DNA of 64,000 nucleotides from Trichoderma breve (lineage: Eukaryota > Ascomycota > Sordariomycetes > Hypocreales > Hypocreaceae), in the NCBI RefSeq assembly GCF_028502605.1, contig NC_079237.1:2728001-2792000 (forward strand), given 5' to 3'. Every line of letters starts with the position of its first letter. The stretch's first letter is position 1. Both the position numbers and the translations under genes were made by a program. Shown piece after piece: positions 1-13,478 of the stretch. The notes beneath the pieces were generated by a model that made no database searches, was not told the origin of the DNA, and was given only the letters and a program-made list of their open reading frames with translations.

Positions 1-391
1 ATTTAGTACTTAAAGAATGTCTAATAATGTATAACCGTATACCAGTATTCCGCACCTATGTCATCGTTCGTTTCATCGTTTTCGTAGTAGACGAAGCTGG
101 TCGTTGAATCGGCTCGAGTTCGACGATGAGAAAATGCTGAGACACTGCTTGGAAGACTTTCGGCAATGGGGCCAGAGAAGAGCTGTAAAGACAGTGGTTA
201 GCAATTCGTCATAGGGATACTGGGCTTCTTCTCAAGCTTCCACTCGCCTCATCGTGGGCCATCTCGACATCGTCAAAAATGCCCGAGCTACTCTGATTGC
301 TGTCGGGGCGTAAATATGGAGGGCGTGGACGAGCCGGAACAGCAGCCGGCTCACCAGCCGGGCGTGCTGATGCGGTATCACGGTGATCCAT
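1..391 (-). CDS. Putative P5B-type cation-transporting ATPase (YPK9-like), N-terminal fragment
   Basis: The gene starts at ATG 391-389 and leaves the window on the left. Exon 1 (391-221) encodes a Pro/Ala/Arg-rich disordered N-terminus. An intron (220-183) has a GTATCC donor, a TGCTAAC branch site and a TTACAG acceptor, and it joins in phase 0 to exon 2 (182-56). Exon 2 encodes a Ser-rich stretch followed by SHRRTRADSTTSF and an acidic YYENDE segment. This arrangement of an Arg-rich ADST(T/A)SF motif before an acidic cluster resembles the cytosolic N-terminus of fungal vacuolar P5B ATPases, which handle polyamines and metal tolerance. No membrane segment or DKTG motif lies inside the window, so the family call rests only on the N-terminal motif. 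A start further upstream was not found. It could be another membrane protein with a disordered N-terminus. Confidence 0.45.
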
Positions 392-1408
392 TGTGACTGT
401 CTCTATTCGAGGCTACGGTTCATGACGGAGATACGAGGGAAGGGCTGGTGGAAAAAGATATGACGGGAAGGGCGACTTTATCCAGCACTCTTGACTAAGT
501 CATACTGCAGAGGCATACGGATTGCCGGTGACAGAATATCGGTGGCAAGCAAGCCAGGTATCACCAACGATGCGCAGCGCTCTCGGGCGCCGGTTGTACA
601 GACTTGGATATCGCAACGGTACGTGAAGTATAAAGGGTTCGATTTCGCTTGAAGCATCACGCGCAGAACGAGCGCGATAAGAATTATGACAATCTACTAA
701 GATGCAGCTACCGGTACTAAGAAGACATGGGCCTAGGCTTACTAGCACCCCGATAAGTTGCGATAAGCCTTGACGTGTGTACTCCGTCTCTAGGGATGAA
801 AAATCACTTATGTAACGCTGGAAGATGAGGCAACTTTAAAGAAGTATAGATTCATTGATCATGGTCATTAAGGTAATTATCAATAACCTTGAAATATATA
901 TTCACAGGAATACTGGTTAGATTTGATACAATAACGATGATATGGTATATAAATCCCGTCGACTATTTGCTATTTTTCAAAAGACTTGGTAAAAATAAAA
1001 AAGTTTTATTCTATCTTATTTTATTTCTATTAACTTCTGGGGTTTTTCTTTGACCTGTAAAGATAATGGGTACATACTGTATCGCCTCTCTTAAAGACCG
1101 AATGCGTCGGCATCTGATGAAATATCGTTTCTATTTTTATCGCCCCCGAGATTCTCTGCCAGCCAGGCAGCAGGATGGCCATGACTTAAAAAGTACGTAC
1201 CGTCTTTCGCCCTGCAAGTCGAGGGTTTCGCGCTCATTCGACGCGCCTCAGGCCTGATCCGCTAGCTAAATTTTCTCGAACCTGAGGCCCCACCACCTCT
1301 TAGCCACCGCCAACGCCTCCTCCCAAAACTTTCCGTTTTCACATTCGCACAATCCCCAACAGCCTCACTTTGTCCTTGTATGATTTTTTTGTTTGCCCAG
1401 TGAACACC
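392..1408. promoter_or_regulatory. Divergent intergenic region, P5B ATPase / NAP1
   Basis: About 1 kb lies between two divergent starts. A strongly AT-rich block runs from about 880 to 1045. From about 1290 to 1400 the plus strand is pyrimidine-rich, which is typical of a fungal core promoter and 5' leader running into NAP1. Short open frames here have no coding character. No RNA gene was recognised. Confidence 0.5.
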
Positions 1409-2890
1409 ATGGCTGAGCCTATTCGAAACAAGCGTTCCGACGTGTCGACTGCGCCGTGAGTGATGATAATTTTTCTCATCTCAGCTGCATCCCAGCAGTA
1501 CTAACTACCCCGCCTTCAGTACACCGCAGAACACTCCGGCGACCAACGCGCCCATATCCTCCCGAGCCCAGCAGCCCGGCGTGGCCAGCATCAAAGAAGG
1601 TAACTCAATCCGCATGATCTTTCCAAGGAGAGTCTATCTAATGAGGTGATTCCCGTGTGTAGATGATATGGAAAGGGCAGCTGCTGCCTCTCTCCTGGCG
1701 CAAAACCCCAAGCTTGTTCAGATGATCCAGGGACGACTTGGTTCTCTCATTGGACAATCTTCTGGATACATCGAGTCTCTCCCCGCCCCCGTCCGCCGTC
1801 GGGTTTCGGGTCTGCGAGCAATCCAGAAGGACCATGCCAAATTGGAGGCTGAGTTCCAGGAGGAAGTTCTCCAGCTTGAGAAGAAATACTTTGCCAAGTT
1901 CACTCCCCTTTACGAGAAGCGATCTGCCATCGTCAATGGCAAGGTTGAGCCCACAGAGGAGGAGGTCAAGCGAGGAGATGAGGATGAGGAAGAGTCACAA
2001 GAGGCCGCTGAGGCCGCTGGAGAGCCTTCACAGCCAACCGATGAGGCATCCGAGGCTGTTCAAGGTATCCCTGAATTCTGGCTGTCAGCCATGAAGAACC
2101 AGGTCACGCTTGCAGAGATGATCACCGACCGCGATGAGGCTGCGCTGAAGCACCTTATTGATATCCGCATGGAGTACCTTGACAAGCCTGGCTTCCGTCT
2201 CATTTTCGAGTTTGCCGAGAATGAGTACTTCTCAGACAAGACCATCACCAAGACATACTACTACCAGAATGAGAGCGGCTACGGCGGTGACTTTATCTAT
2301 GACCATGCCGAAGGTTACAAGATCAACTGGTACCCTGGTAAGGACTTGACTGTTCGTGTCGAGGCCAAGAAGCAGAGAAACAAGAGTGAGTGTGATCATT
2401 ACTACCTTGGCTAATGCCTCTCAACGCTAACTTATATGCCATAGACACCAAGCAGACCCGAATCGTTAAGAAGTCAGTGCCGACGGAATCATTCTTCAAC
2501 TTCTTCTCCCCTCCTAAGCCCCCCACCGATGACGCTGATGCCGACGACGATGTTGCCTCCGATATCGAGGAGCGTCTCGAGCTTGACTACCAGCTGGGTG
2601 AGGATATCAAGGAGAAGCTGATCCCCCGTGCCGTCGACTGGTTCACTGGTGAGGCTCTTGCCTATGAGGAGTTTGATGAGGACGACATGGACGGTCCCGA
2701 TTTCGATGATGACGAGGATGATGAGGATGACATGAGCGAGGACCACGATGACGATGAGGAGTCCGATGAAGACGTGAGTTTCCTTGTCCCTATCCCCTTT
2801 CTGCGTCTGTCTATAATGGGGCTAACAAAGATGATACAGGACGAATCAGGAAAGCCTAAGCAAGAGGCTGCCGAGTGCAAACAGAGCTAA
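1409..2890 (+). CDS. nap1: Nucleosome assembly protein NAP1 (histone chaperone)
   Basis: Five exons (1409-1455, 1520-1599, 1663-2385, 2445-2773, 2840-2890) splice in frame to a 409-residue protein, the usual NAP1 length. NAP1 carries H2A-H2B (and H3-H4) between cytoplasm and nucleus and helps assemble nucleosomes. Visible features are the NAP fold with [16 protein letters not shown] (dimerisation helix and following segment), [12 protein letters not shown], the [13 protein letters not shown] motif, and a long C-terminal acidic tail rich in Asp and Glu that binds histones. An acidic insert also lies in the middle ([13 protein letters not shown]). The start was chosen because it is the first ATG after the pyrimidine-rich leader and splices without shift into the NAP domain. 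The apparent stops after 2414 and 2800 are intronic. The gene converges on the seryl-tRNA synthetase gene. Confidence 0.95.
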
Positions 2891-3306
2891 GCAGCAAAAT
2901 CTGCCAAGGTTTAGAGGCTGGGAGCTTTCAATATTTTAGAGGGAAGGAAATCGAGGGAAAAGATGCTCAAGTGGACAAGGACTGAGAGGAATGGCGTATC
3001 TGAGTTAATGACATCGCTACATGTTTTTTGTTTCATTGGTGATCGTCTCCAAAAGAATGTTTTGTTTGTCTTTCGCGTACTAGGAGATTTATCTCAATAA
3101 TAGTAACAGGTACCAGGGCAATACTTGTTTTTTTCTAATAGTTTAATAGGGAATGATTTTTGTTGGGTTTGAAATATGCATCCCTTCGTAAAGATGAAGC
3201 TGTGGTATTCAGTGGCGCTCTTTTTCTTTTACTAGCTGGTCTAACATCTCTCCGCTCATATATGTAGTAGCTCTCATCTTGAAATTTCCATCCACTTTTA
3301 GTTTGC
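2891..3306. other. Convergent 3' region, NAP1 / seryl-tRNA synthetase
   Basis: These 416 bp between two converging stop codons hold the 3' untranslated ends of both genes. AT-rich stretches at about 3060-3150 are plausible polyadenylation regions for either strand. Nothing else was seen. Confidence 0.5.
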
Positions 3307-5026
<1,720 letters not shown>

Positions 5027-5931
5027 TATGTACGATCTTGGGCTGGTCTCGCTTTTTGGGTCGTTGTTTGAAATCTCACGAGAGTTGCAAGTTGTCCAGG
5101 ACCAAAAAATATCGAGATAAGTGTGACTAGTCTGGGCTCCAAGAGATGCTAATCGAGTCACAGACAAAAAATGGAGGGGTGAGCAAGGTGGGGTTCTGAC
5201 TGTTTTGCGCGACCCTGGCGCTTTGGAGTGCTACGAGCGAGTCCCTGTAGGGCTTCTAGACTACGTTTATAGAAATCCATTCCGGGCAATTTATCCAATA
5301 CTCATTGCGCACCACGGCATTTTCTGGTGATATTTTTCATGTATTCACTGATGACTGTATCTGTGATTATTCTATTGCAAGATAAATTTCTCCTTGCTGA
5401 AAAGTTAACACCAGACCCAGCGACTCATAGGATGGGGAAAAAATCCTAGAAAATCCGTATAGACGCAGTCACCAAAAACGCCGTGGCACATGAGGCATTG
5501 AACGATGTGAATCCGAGCTTTTACTTGTTGTGCAATTTCACACCGCCCATCCATCCCCGATCATATTGCACTTTTGCGACTCCTCCTTCTCACCTTCTTC
5601 TCATTTCTATGCTCACCTAGATTTTCAATGTATATGAGTCTTTCTGCACTGCATCGTAACGGATCTGCTCCGTATTAATAGCCACCGCCCCAAATGTGGC
5701 CCAGCCTACGGTAGATGGATGCCCCTCATTGGCAAGGGTGTTTTAGAACTGTCATGTATCTCACCTGATTGGACGCCGGGTTTAAGCATCTGCATTGGTA
5801 CTGCCGTTCTCAATGCGCCGACTTGCATCGCGATTCCTTGCATCAACTTTGTTGCTTTAACAACATGTGAGAGGCGTCAATTTCAACGCGGATTCAGGTG
5901 AAACTCTCAGACTATTCATCGCTCATCAACT
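5027..5931. promoter_or_regulatory. Divergent intergenic region, seryl-tRNA synthetase / WAPL
   Basis: About 0.9 kb serves both divergent starts. The stretch 5560-5625 is pyrimidine-rich on the plus strand. Short open frames at 5719-5901 show no coding character. No recognised RNA gene. Confidence 0.45.
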
Positions 5932-8266
5932 ATGGATTCTCAACGGCCGGCCGAGGCGCCGCGCAGAAAAATCGCCACCTACGGGAAACTGTCGTCTCGA
6001 GGGCCTCGCGCTCATGCGACATCAGCTCCGCAAACACCGTCCAACAGAGAAGTGACGCCCTCGACGACTCTTCGACAGAAGCTCCCCGGTCCGCCTCCGC
6101 CGCGATTTGGCGATCCTTCGCGATCACAGAAAGCGCTACATAGTGCCCCGGTCTCGGATCAGGAAACAACTCGCAAACAACGTGATCGCGAAGCAGAGAC
6201 ACCAAGAAAACGAAGCCATAGATCTGCTTTTGGTATGGAATCAACCAAAGGAACGGTGGACATATCGCCCACTCGCCGCGCACTGAAGTCACCCTTATCC
6301 CGGAAGCTGACATTGGGCCTGAATGGAACAGATGCGAAAGATTCAAAACCCAGTTCCTTTGAAACGGGATTCATCAATTCTCACGAGACTGTCCCGCAAG
6401 CGGTGACCCCAAAAAAATCTACTGCGGTTGGTACAAGCACCGCCAAACTGGGAAAAGAGGCCGAGGCGAACGCTTCTCCCACAAATAAAGTACCAGACAC
6501 ACCACCGACGCGTCGACGTCGTTTGATCGATGCACTGGTGGCCGAAGAGAACGTCGCTTCTAGCTCAAGCTCAAGCTCAAGCTCAAGCCCAAGCCGCAGC
6601 CAAAGCCAAATTACTGAAGGCTCAGACCATGTCAACAACAAGGAGCATAAGCACGCTTGGATTGACCGACCTAGCTTTCGTAAAGAGGTTCCACTGCGCA
6701 GGACCGGCTCCGATAGCAGTGCGCTGGAGAGGAGGAAGGTCAAATTCACTTACAGTCAATCTCGAAGTTTTATTCAGGCTTCCCAAGAATCGGATGCCGC
6801 CGAATCTACCGACTATCCCTCCCTCTTGGACGAAATTGATGCACCAATAAAGCCGCCGCCGTCCCCAGTCATGGATGATGATGATGACGATGAGTTGAAG
6901 AACAAAGTTGCCATCCGGAGTGTGCACGAACTGCGACGAGCTGGTGCCAACAACCGGTCGTCAGATGAAGTTGACGATCTACTGTCAAGAATTGGAACTC
7001 CAGGTCCTTTGGCATCCTCCATGCGCAGAAATGGCTTGTGTGAGCTGGCAAGCAGGCTGCAAAAGAAGGAGTTTATGAATCAATTTCGCGACCATGCATC
7101 CCGTGATAACATTGCCAAGGGAATTAGTCATGAGAAAGATACCATCAGCGGATTTCTCCTTGCGGCCATCTTTGTCATATTTCTATCAGCCGAAACCGCA
7201 CCACACCTGCTCCGCCAATTAACAGAGAACCGAGTGGGCTTGTGGTTGAATAGTCTCCTTGCGATACAAGAGGATGCTACTGCCATTGCGGCACAAAAGT
7301 CCACAAATATGTCGAGAGTAGGCAGAACCGCGCTGGATAGCGTCAAGCGTGCGCTGTTGGAAATGGACGTGTGGCATGGCTACAAGCTGCAGCGTCTCTC
7401 TCCACGCACAATCTCTTTGCAACTGCTCTTTATGCTGGTCGGGTTGCTGGATCCGCAAGACGTCCGAGTTCTGTTAGATGATACTTTTGCAAACTTTTCG
7501 CAACTGAGATCCAGCTTTACAGAGGACGATTCTCGAGAGGATGTCGATTATGCTCTTACAGTCCTCATTATGGAGGCGGAATCGAATGCCACAGCGCCCG
7601 CAGATGAACCGTTGATGAAGATACGGCAAGAGATGTCTGACATCGCTGCATTTCTCCAAAACATGCTACAACATTGGCCGAGAACTCGTCATAATATCGA
7701 TGCTACATTATTAAAGCTAGCCATCAACACGACTAACAATGAAACGAGGGCTGCTGCACTTCAAAACGGCCGGCTGCTGTCGAGCCTGGTTGGTACCATT
7801 ACTTCTGGGTTTTCGGCTGTCCAAAGTGCAATACAGAAGTCGGCATTCGAAAGCAATGTGTACGACGAGCTTTCATTGATCCTTGGAATCATGATTAACG
7901 TTTTGGAACATTGCTCGGATGCCCGAACATCCATCCATGAAGACGAGGTTGAAAAGCTTCATGTGACATGGTCTGAAAGCGAACGATCAATAGAAACGGT
8001 ATGTATATGCTGCAAAGAAAGAAAAAAACAAGAATTGACGATTGCTAACACAACGAAAGGATGATTCGGTCGAGACGTCCAAGCTCGGCATCGCATACAG
8101 CTACCTGGCTATAATATTGGGTTACCTGTACTTGGGCCATACTGGGCTGGCGGTGCCTGGTGGCTTAGTTCCGGCCATCCAACATTTCATCACCATTAAT
8201 AAGGCGGTCGGTGATAAGGCAGCAGGGCTGGAGCATCTTGTATATAGCCTGACGAGGCTTCGCTAG
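5932..8266 (+). CDS. wpl1: Wings apart-like protein (cohesin release factor WAPL/Rad61)
   Basis: Two exons (5932-7998 and 8060-8266, phase 0; GTATGT donor, TTGCTAAC branch) encode 757 residues. The N-terminal third is disordered, with the start RRKIATYGKLSSRG typical of fungal WAPL, many SP/TP sites and a poly-Ser tract (about residues 210-222) made by an AGCTCA hexanucleotide repeat. The WAPL domain starts near residue 330 (SVHELRRAGANNRSSDEVDD) and continues through LCELASRLQKKEFMNQFRDH to the helical C-terminus ending AVGDKAAGLEHLVYSLTRLR. WAPL opens the cohesin ring with Pds5 and removes it from chromatin. SMC1, a subunit of that ring, lies about 46 kb away. An acidic Asp run (about residue 314) precedes the domain. 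Confidence 0.85.
6561..6608 (+). repeat. Hexanucleotide (AGCTCA)n microsatellite coding poly-Ser
   Basis: Repeated AGCTCA units, becoming degenerate at the 3' end, encode the Ser run in the disordered part of WAPL. Because the unit is six bases, length changes stay in frame and would only lengthen or shorten the linker. Confidence 0.8.
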
Positions 8267-8814
8267 GAGCAATTTAAGATACCATGTATATATGCCACAA
8301 CTTACTTGTTTCAATACATTGTCAAATTGTGTACGATCTGCCACTTTGGTGACGTAACATGCCCCCGATTTACAGTGTGGTAATTACTGTACAGATGCCA
8401 GGCAGTAGTAATTCTCGTCGTACTTTGTGAATGCTGCAAATACTCTTTGCAAAATCACAGGCATGCCATCGAATATCTACCCGTATATATAGAGTAATAC
8501 TATTATATAAACATTATATACACACATCATATATACTTTTTTTTATTTTTAGAACCTTCTCTTCTGCCATGCATAGCCGTGTGCCGGGCTTAGCAGGTAG
8601 TTTTGCCTTAATCCGCACCCGGCACCCGCTAGCGCCCACTGTTCCCATGTGATAATAGCGGCCCCCAGCAGGCCCATCCCACCTGCAGCCTGCATTCCCC
8701 CCCCCCCCAACGGCACCAAAGGTAAGTCCCCAGTATCATCATCATCATCAGCCTTCTCAGACCACTCGAATTTCTATCCCCCCTCCCAAAAATCCGCCCC
8801 AAAGAGAAACTTCA
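8267..8814. promoter_or_regulatory. Intergenic region upstream of Rheb
   Basis: Contains the WAPL 3' end, an AT-rich stretch (about 8480-8550), a run of 12 C at 8697-8708 and an ATC repeat at about 8735-8749. A GTAAGT at 8722 and a TTCTCAG near 8753-8759 could mark a very short leader intron, but this is not certain. Confidence 0.45.
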
Positions 8815-9625
8815 ATGCCTACCTTGAAGCAACGAAAGGTGGCCATCGTGGGCAGTCGATCCGTTGGTATGCAACCGAGAAACCCGCGTCTTTCTTCTGT
8901 CTGCGCCGTCAGAACTTTTGGTTGACCTGAATTCCTTAGGCAAATCATCGCTGGCCGTGCAGTTCGTCGATGGTCACTTCGTCGACAGCTACTACCCCAC
9001 GATAGAGAACACCTTCAGCAAGACGATCCAGTATAAGGGCCAGGATTACGTCACGGAGATCGTCGATACCGCGGGACAGGTAAGATTTTCTCGGGCGGCT
9101 TCTCTTCTCGCAGTCGCAGCCGCAGCCCGTCGAGACGCTGACGCTGCGCCTAAACAGGATGAATACAGCATTCTCAACTCCAAGCACTTCATCGGCATCC
9201 ATGGCTACATGCTAGTCTACTCAGTGTCGTCCCTGCCATCCTTTGAAATGGTCCAGGTCGTCCGCGAGAAAATCCTTAATCATCTAGTACGTGCTCTCCC
9301 CCATCCCATCTTCTTCCTCCCTTCCCCCAGCATTCCGACGAAAACATTGCATTGCTGACATGTCTCACCCCCCGTCTCCCAACAGGGTACAGAGTCCGTT
9401 CCCATCGTCATAGTAGGTAACAAGAGCGACCTCCGACCAGAGCAGCGCCAAGTCAGCCCCGAAGAAGGCAAGAAGCTGTCAGAAAAGTTCGACTGCGGCT
9501 GGACCGAGGCCAGTGCAAGGTACAACCAAAACGTCGGCAGGGCGTTTGAGCTCTTGATTGCCCAGATTGAGAAATCTCAGAACCCTGGCGAGCCCCCTGC
9601 CAAGAGCAATTGCATTGTGATGTAG
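8815..9625 (+). CDS. rhb1: Rheb-family small GTPase
   Basis: Four exons (8815-8866, 8940-9079, 9158-9286, 9386-9625) splice in frame to 186 residues. The protein has the Rheb-type P-loop GSRSVGKSS (with the Rheb-typical Arg, split by intron 1), switch I around YYPTIENTF, switch II DTAGQDEYS (split by intron 2), NKSD as the guanine-specificity motif, EASA, and the C-terminal farnesylation box CIVM. Rheb activates TOR kinase and, in fungi, also affects arginine and lysine uptake. The start MPTLKQRKVAIVG is the canonical fungal one. The Gly/Gln at the catalytic positions follow the Rheb pattern and not Ras. Confidence 0.95.
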
Positions 9626-10197
9626 CTCAAAAGTCGAGCCCCAAGTCGGTCGAGCCTAAGTCGGTCGAGTCCAAGATACCCTCAGGAGACAGTTTCCTTT
9701 TTTTTAGAGTTGAAGAATCCGTTGTTCACATAGGCTATGGAGCATGCCTACCTAGGATGCTAGCCATGATACTTAGTAGTTAGGGTATAGGATAATGCTG
9801 CTACTAGACCATCACCATAATTATGTTGCTATTTTATTCAACAGATAGCACTGGATAAGTACGGACGGGAACAAAGGTCATAAACAACAGTCCATATTGT
9901 GAGAATACAATACGATTTCATTTATCGGATGATCTAGTAACTATGGTAGATTTGTTGAATCTGCCAACTTGAGCAGATGGCCAGTTGATGGCTACGTTTA
10001 CATATCTCATCATATCATATTCCGCAATTATCATACTACTTCTAGGCTTAAACGCGCAAGAATACAAGAGTAACCAAACGAGCATCATTCCAACTGCTTC
10101 TGCGGCGGCGATTTCTTTAATGATCAATACTACATTAATGCGTTAGTATCTTCGTTGCAAAAGTTGACAAGCTGAAGGAGTTGAAGCTTACTCTTCC
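9626..10197. other. Convergent 3' region, Rheb / URC1
   Basis: These 572 bp lie between two convergent stop codons. The sequence is AT-rich with a short imperfect direct repeat of AAGTCGGTCGAG at 9641-9670 just after the Rheb stop. No coding or RNA feature was recognised. Confidence 0.5.
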
Positions 10198-12784
10198 CAT
10201 AATCTGCCCTGTACTGATTGCAATTCTTCGGCCGTCATCCGTTTGCCAGCCGTAAAGTAGCCTTATTGAGTTAGTATTTATTCCATCCATCCTGCGGCAC
10301 TGATGGGGAAAAGGACTTACCAGCAGTGATTTTGGCGTCAATCTCAACTCTCGAATCCGCTGGGATGAGCTCATCTGGGAGCTCCACTCGCTCGTGGATG
10401 GGGATTCTGTGGTGGTTAGAAGTTGGAATATGCGTTACAACATACATGAGATATTACTTACCCTTGACCAACAATTGCGTCGTGTTTCATGCTACAACGC
10501 TCGTTAGATATGGCGACAAAAAGCTGGAAGTGGTAGGAGGCTGCAGGTAATCACTCACTTGCTCATACTTAGCATGCGGTCAATCTTCTTGATACCCAGC
10601 CAGTGAAGAATGTCGGGCATCAGAGCCTGGAAACGCATATCCTTGACTCCAGCAATGTTCTCTGTGCGCATGAAATACTCCGACGCTCGGTCCTCGCCAC
10701 GCTTACGAGCATTGTAAACCACTGTCATCGTTAGTCAATCCTCAACAGGAAGTATAGGCAATGAAGGTATAGTTGTTAAGAAGGTAGCCTTACGATACTA
10801 TGATGGGTGTTAGCAGAATCCTAGAGTCAAAGACTAGGGTAGCATACCTTTGTCACTTCTCCAAGGGCACGACCTTCTTTTCTGAAGTATATAACTACGC
10901 CGCTGCCGCCCCTCTGAGCTTCCTTCACAGCCTCTTCGATGCCAAAGATCAGATATGGTCGGCACGTGCAGATATCGGAACCGAACACATCACTTCCATT
11001 GCACTATTCCCAATCAATTCTCTATCGAAATCATGCATCAGGGAGACACTTACTTCATCATGAATTCTCAGAGATAATCGTACGGATTCATCGGACATCT
11101 TCGCAGGATCACCAAAACAGTAAACAGTCAGACCCCCTGAAGCATGTGGTTAGCATTCTTTATTGTCAAGTTGCGATTTTCAACAAGCCAAGCTAAATTG
11201 ACGTACCGATGGGTGGAAGGAACACTTTGATATCCCCACGAGTGATCAACTGTTATTGATCAATATTGGCTGCATTTACCCTGACGATGGGCGATCTCTT
11301 ACCTCTGGGTAGCTTCCTCCTGTATGTTCAAACAGCGATCGTCGCAAAGTGGCCTCATCTGCAAATGATTAGCCTTTGTAAAATCAGCACTCCCAAGCTA
11401 AGTGCCACTCACCAATTCCAAATCTCTCTGCCACACCGGGTAGATACCAGACCTAGAGCATTAAAACTTAGCATTATACCGCGAGGGTTTGAGAACACGT
11501 CCATACTGGTTCGACGGCAAACTTGGTAACAGCCAATTCTCCAAGCTCATTCAGGCAGACTTTTCCGTCGGGGACTCTAAAAGATACGTTAGACAGAGGT
11601 CGAAGAATTCATATAACGCATCTTGGTGACATACAGTCGGCCGCTCTTCACACTTTCCTCGAGCTCGGGCAGCTATTACTCCGTGATTAGTTTGATGGAA
11701 AATAACGAAATCAAAGAGCTCTTCTTACCTTCATGTGAGCCTTGGTAATGGCAATTGTTGGTCGCATGTCAACTAGAATCTCCATGAGCGAATGATAGCT
11801 TTAGCAATGAGGGTGGGTTGTCAATACCATTTTCCTTTTCCATAATGTCCTTGAAGGTCCATGGAACCAGGTGACCCCAGGGATCCATGGCAACGATCTT
11901 CTTCTTATCACCCCATTGGGGGAACGGTCCAATCTTCGCAGCTGGCTCCGTGTTTGTGTAATCAGGTCTAGGATACTCAGGGTCAGATCGAAAGTAAAAT
12001 TATTATTCTTTGTTAGAACGAACCTATGATCGGCGTTTAGCTCTTTGCTGGCAACAGCCAGCGCATAGTAGATCGAGTACGAGCCTCCGCTAGATATTGG
12101 TCAATATACATCAAAGTTATGAGACGTCGTGGTCCTTTGGATTTCTCGCAACTTACTGAGCTAAATACAAATGTTAGTAGACAGAACGTTTTCATATAGA
12201 CAAAGCGTCAGCTTACCTCCAATGGCTGAAATGATGGCATTTCGTGTTAGTCCAATACCCGCCACCTCACATTACAAACACGGGGAACGAACCATTTCTG
12301 CGACGAATGGTGGACGCAGCTCTCGAAACGACTACGGGTCCTCGCTGCAGGGGATCGGGATTTCCCCAGTCCATCTGGAGAGGATCAATGCCAATCTGCT
12401 TTGGATACGTCCTATGAGAGATCACATGTGAATGAGTTGCTGGTTCACACAACATCACCAGGTGGCAAGGGAAGACAGCACACACGTGAGCACGATTCGC
12501 GATGTAAAGCCTGTTCGGCTGCTTGGAGATAGAGCCGAACTAGGCTGGACCGTTCCATTCTCAAAGGACGATTGGAGGTCCGCAGAGGCTTCAACATCCT
12601 TTTGCTTCGGATCCTTAACACTCTCAGAGAGCAGGGGGGTCACTGGCAGCTTGGAGGCAGGGTCAAGGGTAGAGGAACCAAGTTTACTGGTGAGTGATTC
12701 AACCGAGCTCAGCAGGCGCTGTTGGGTTTGCTGGATGTCCCGAAGCGTGTCGAGGACACCATCTTGCTGTCCATCTGCAGCCAT
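10198..12784 (-). CDS. urc1: Uracil catabolism protein URC1 (GTP cyclohydrolase II homologue)
   Basis: A highly interrupted gene of about 15 exons. It begins MAADGQQDGVLDTLRD, with a disordered, helix-rich extension of about 100 residues. The body then reads YPKQIGIDPLQMDWGNPDPL, RRRNAIGAHGGSYSIYYALA, ATLRRSLFEHTGGSYPE and the zinc-binding motif HDECNGSDVFGSDICTCRPY, followed by GSGVVIYFRKEGRALGEVTK. That zinc motif is the URC1/urg1 version of the GTP cyclohydrolase II Cys cluster. Known family role: an essential step of the reductive-independent uracil (URC) catabolic pathway of yeasts and fungi. The exact reaction is not seen here. Two micro-exons, 9 nt (12217-12225) and 4 nt (12157-12160), are needed to build AIGAHGG in frame. 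The uracil phosphoribosyltransferase gene lies 1.4 kb beyond its 5' end, with ELF1 between. Confidence 0.88.
12157..12225 (-). other. urc1: Two micro-exons (9 nt and 4 nt) within URC1
   Basis: On the minus strand, exon CCATTGGAG (12225-12217) is bounded by TTTCAG and GTAAGC. Exon CTCA (12160-12157) is bounded by ATTTAG and GTAAGT. The flanking introns contain CTAAC branch-like sites. Together they join AAT-G to CA-CGGAGGC and give the conserved residues N-A-I-G-A-H-G-G. Skipping either exon loses residues or shifts the frame. Confidence 0.75.
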
Positions 12785-13188
12785 GAGGGGCCGGATGTCC
12801 GCTAAATCGGGATAAGTAAGTTTGAAAAGGAGGGTAGTTTGATATGAGGGTTTCCCTGAAGAGGACAGGGTGTAAGTTGGAGAAGGAGGAGGAAGGAGAA
12901 CGAAGAACGAAGCGATCACACAAGGGCCGTGGCGAATATAGGTAGATGTAGAAGATATGCTTCAATACAGGAGGAAGAGAGTCAGTCAGGTTGGGCAGGG
13001 AGACATTCTATAGTAGTCGAGACGAGCAGTACCTAATCGTAATCGCGGAACCCCATATCTCTTACGTACCCCGCCAGTATCTGATAGGCATGCAGCGGAC
13101 AGAGTTTCTTACCCCAAAGGACCTAAGGTAAGCAAACGGTATCAGCTGCCTGGAGTTAGTCTCACAGTACCTAACGTCAGTAGCAGTG

Positions 13189-13198
13189 TAGGTACCTA
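13189..13198. promoter_or_regulatory. TAGGTACCTA palindrome
   Basis: A perfect 10-bp palindrome in the URC1/ELF1 intergenic region. Related copies with the GGTACC core occur at 42031, 43771 and 46750, all intergenic. The function is not known. Confidence 0.5.
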
Positions 13199-13467
13199 AT
13201 CTGCTTGGGTGGTGACAACTCCCGTACGGAGCATTAGATCGTACATCCAGATAGCGGGATGCGGGGTTGCTTTCTGTAGTTGTCGGCAGCCGCCGAAGAG
13301 CGGACCCCAGCCCCGTTTGGAGGGTAGTCCTCTGTAGAGCACTGTGCCGCATCCGTCCTGCAGGAGAACGCTAGTGCATCGATATAGCGATAAAAAGTGT
13401 GCCTGCACCACAATGCACTGTAATGCACTGTAAAGGGAAGGGTGCCTGTCCATATGTAATCCAGCGC

Positions 13468-13478
13468 GATAAGATAAG
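13468..13478. promoter_or_regulatory. Tandem GATA element (candidate AreA/NIT2 site)
   Basis: GATAAGATAAG contains two overlapping GATAAG cores. Paired GATA sites are the preferred targets of the fungal nitrogen regulators AreA/NIT2. It lies between URC1 and ELF1, about 684 bp from the URC1 start, and uracil serves as a nitrogen source through URC1. Regulation is inferred. Confidence 0.5.

Noticed and set aside
5027..5167. N-terminal extension of seryl-tRNA synthetase as a possible organellar isoform
   Set aside because: The frame is open upstream of ATG 5026 but has no ATG, only a TTG at its far end. The known start MLDVNDF is at 5026.
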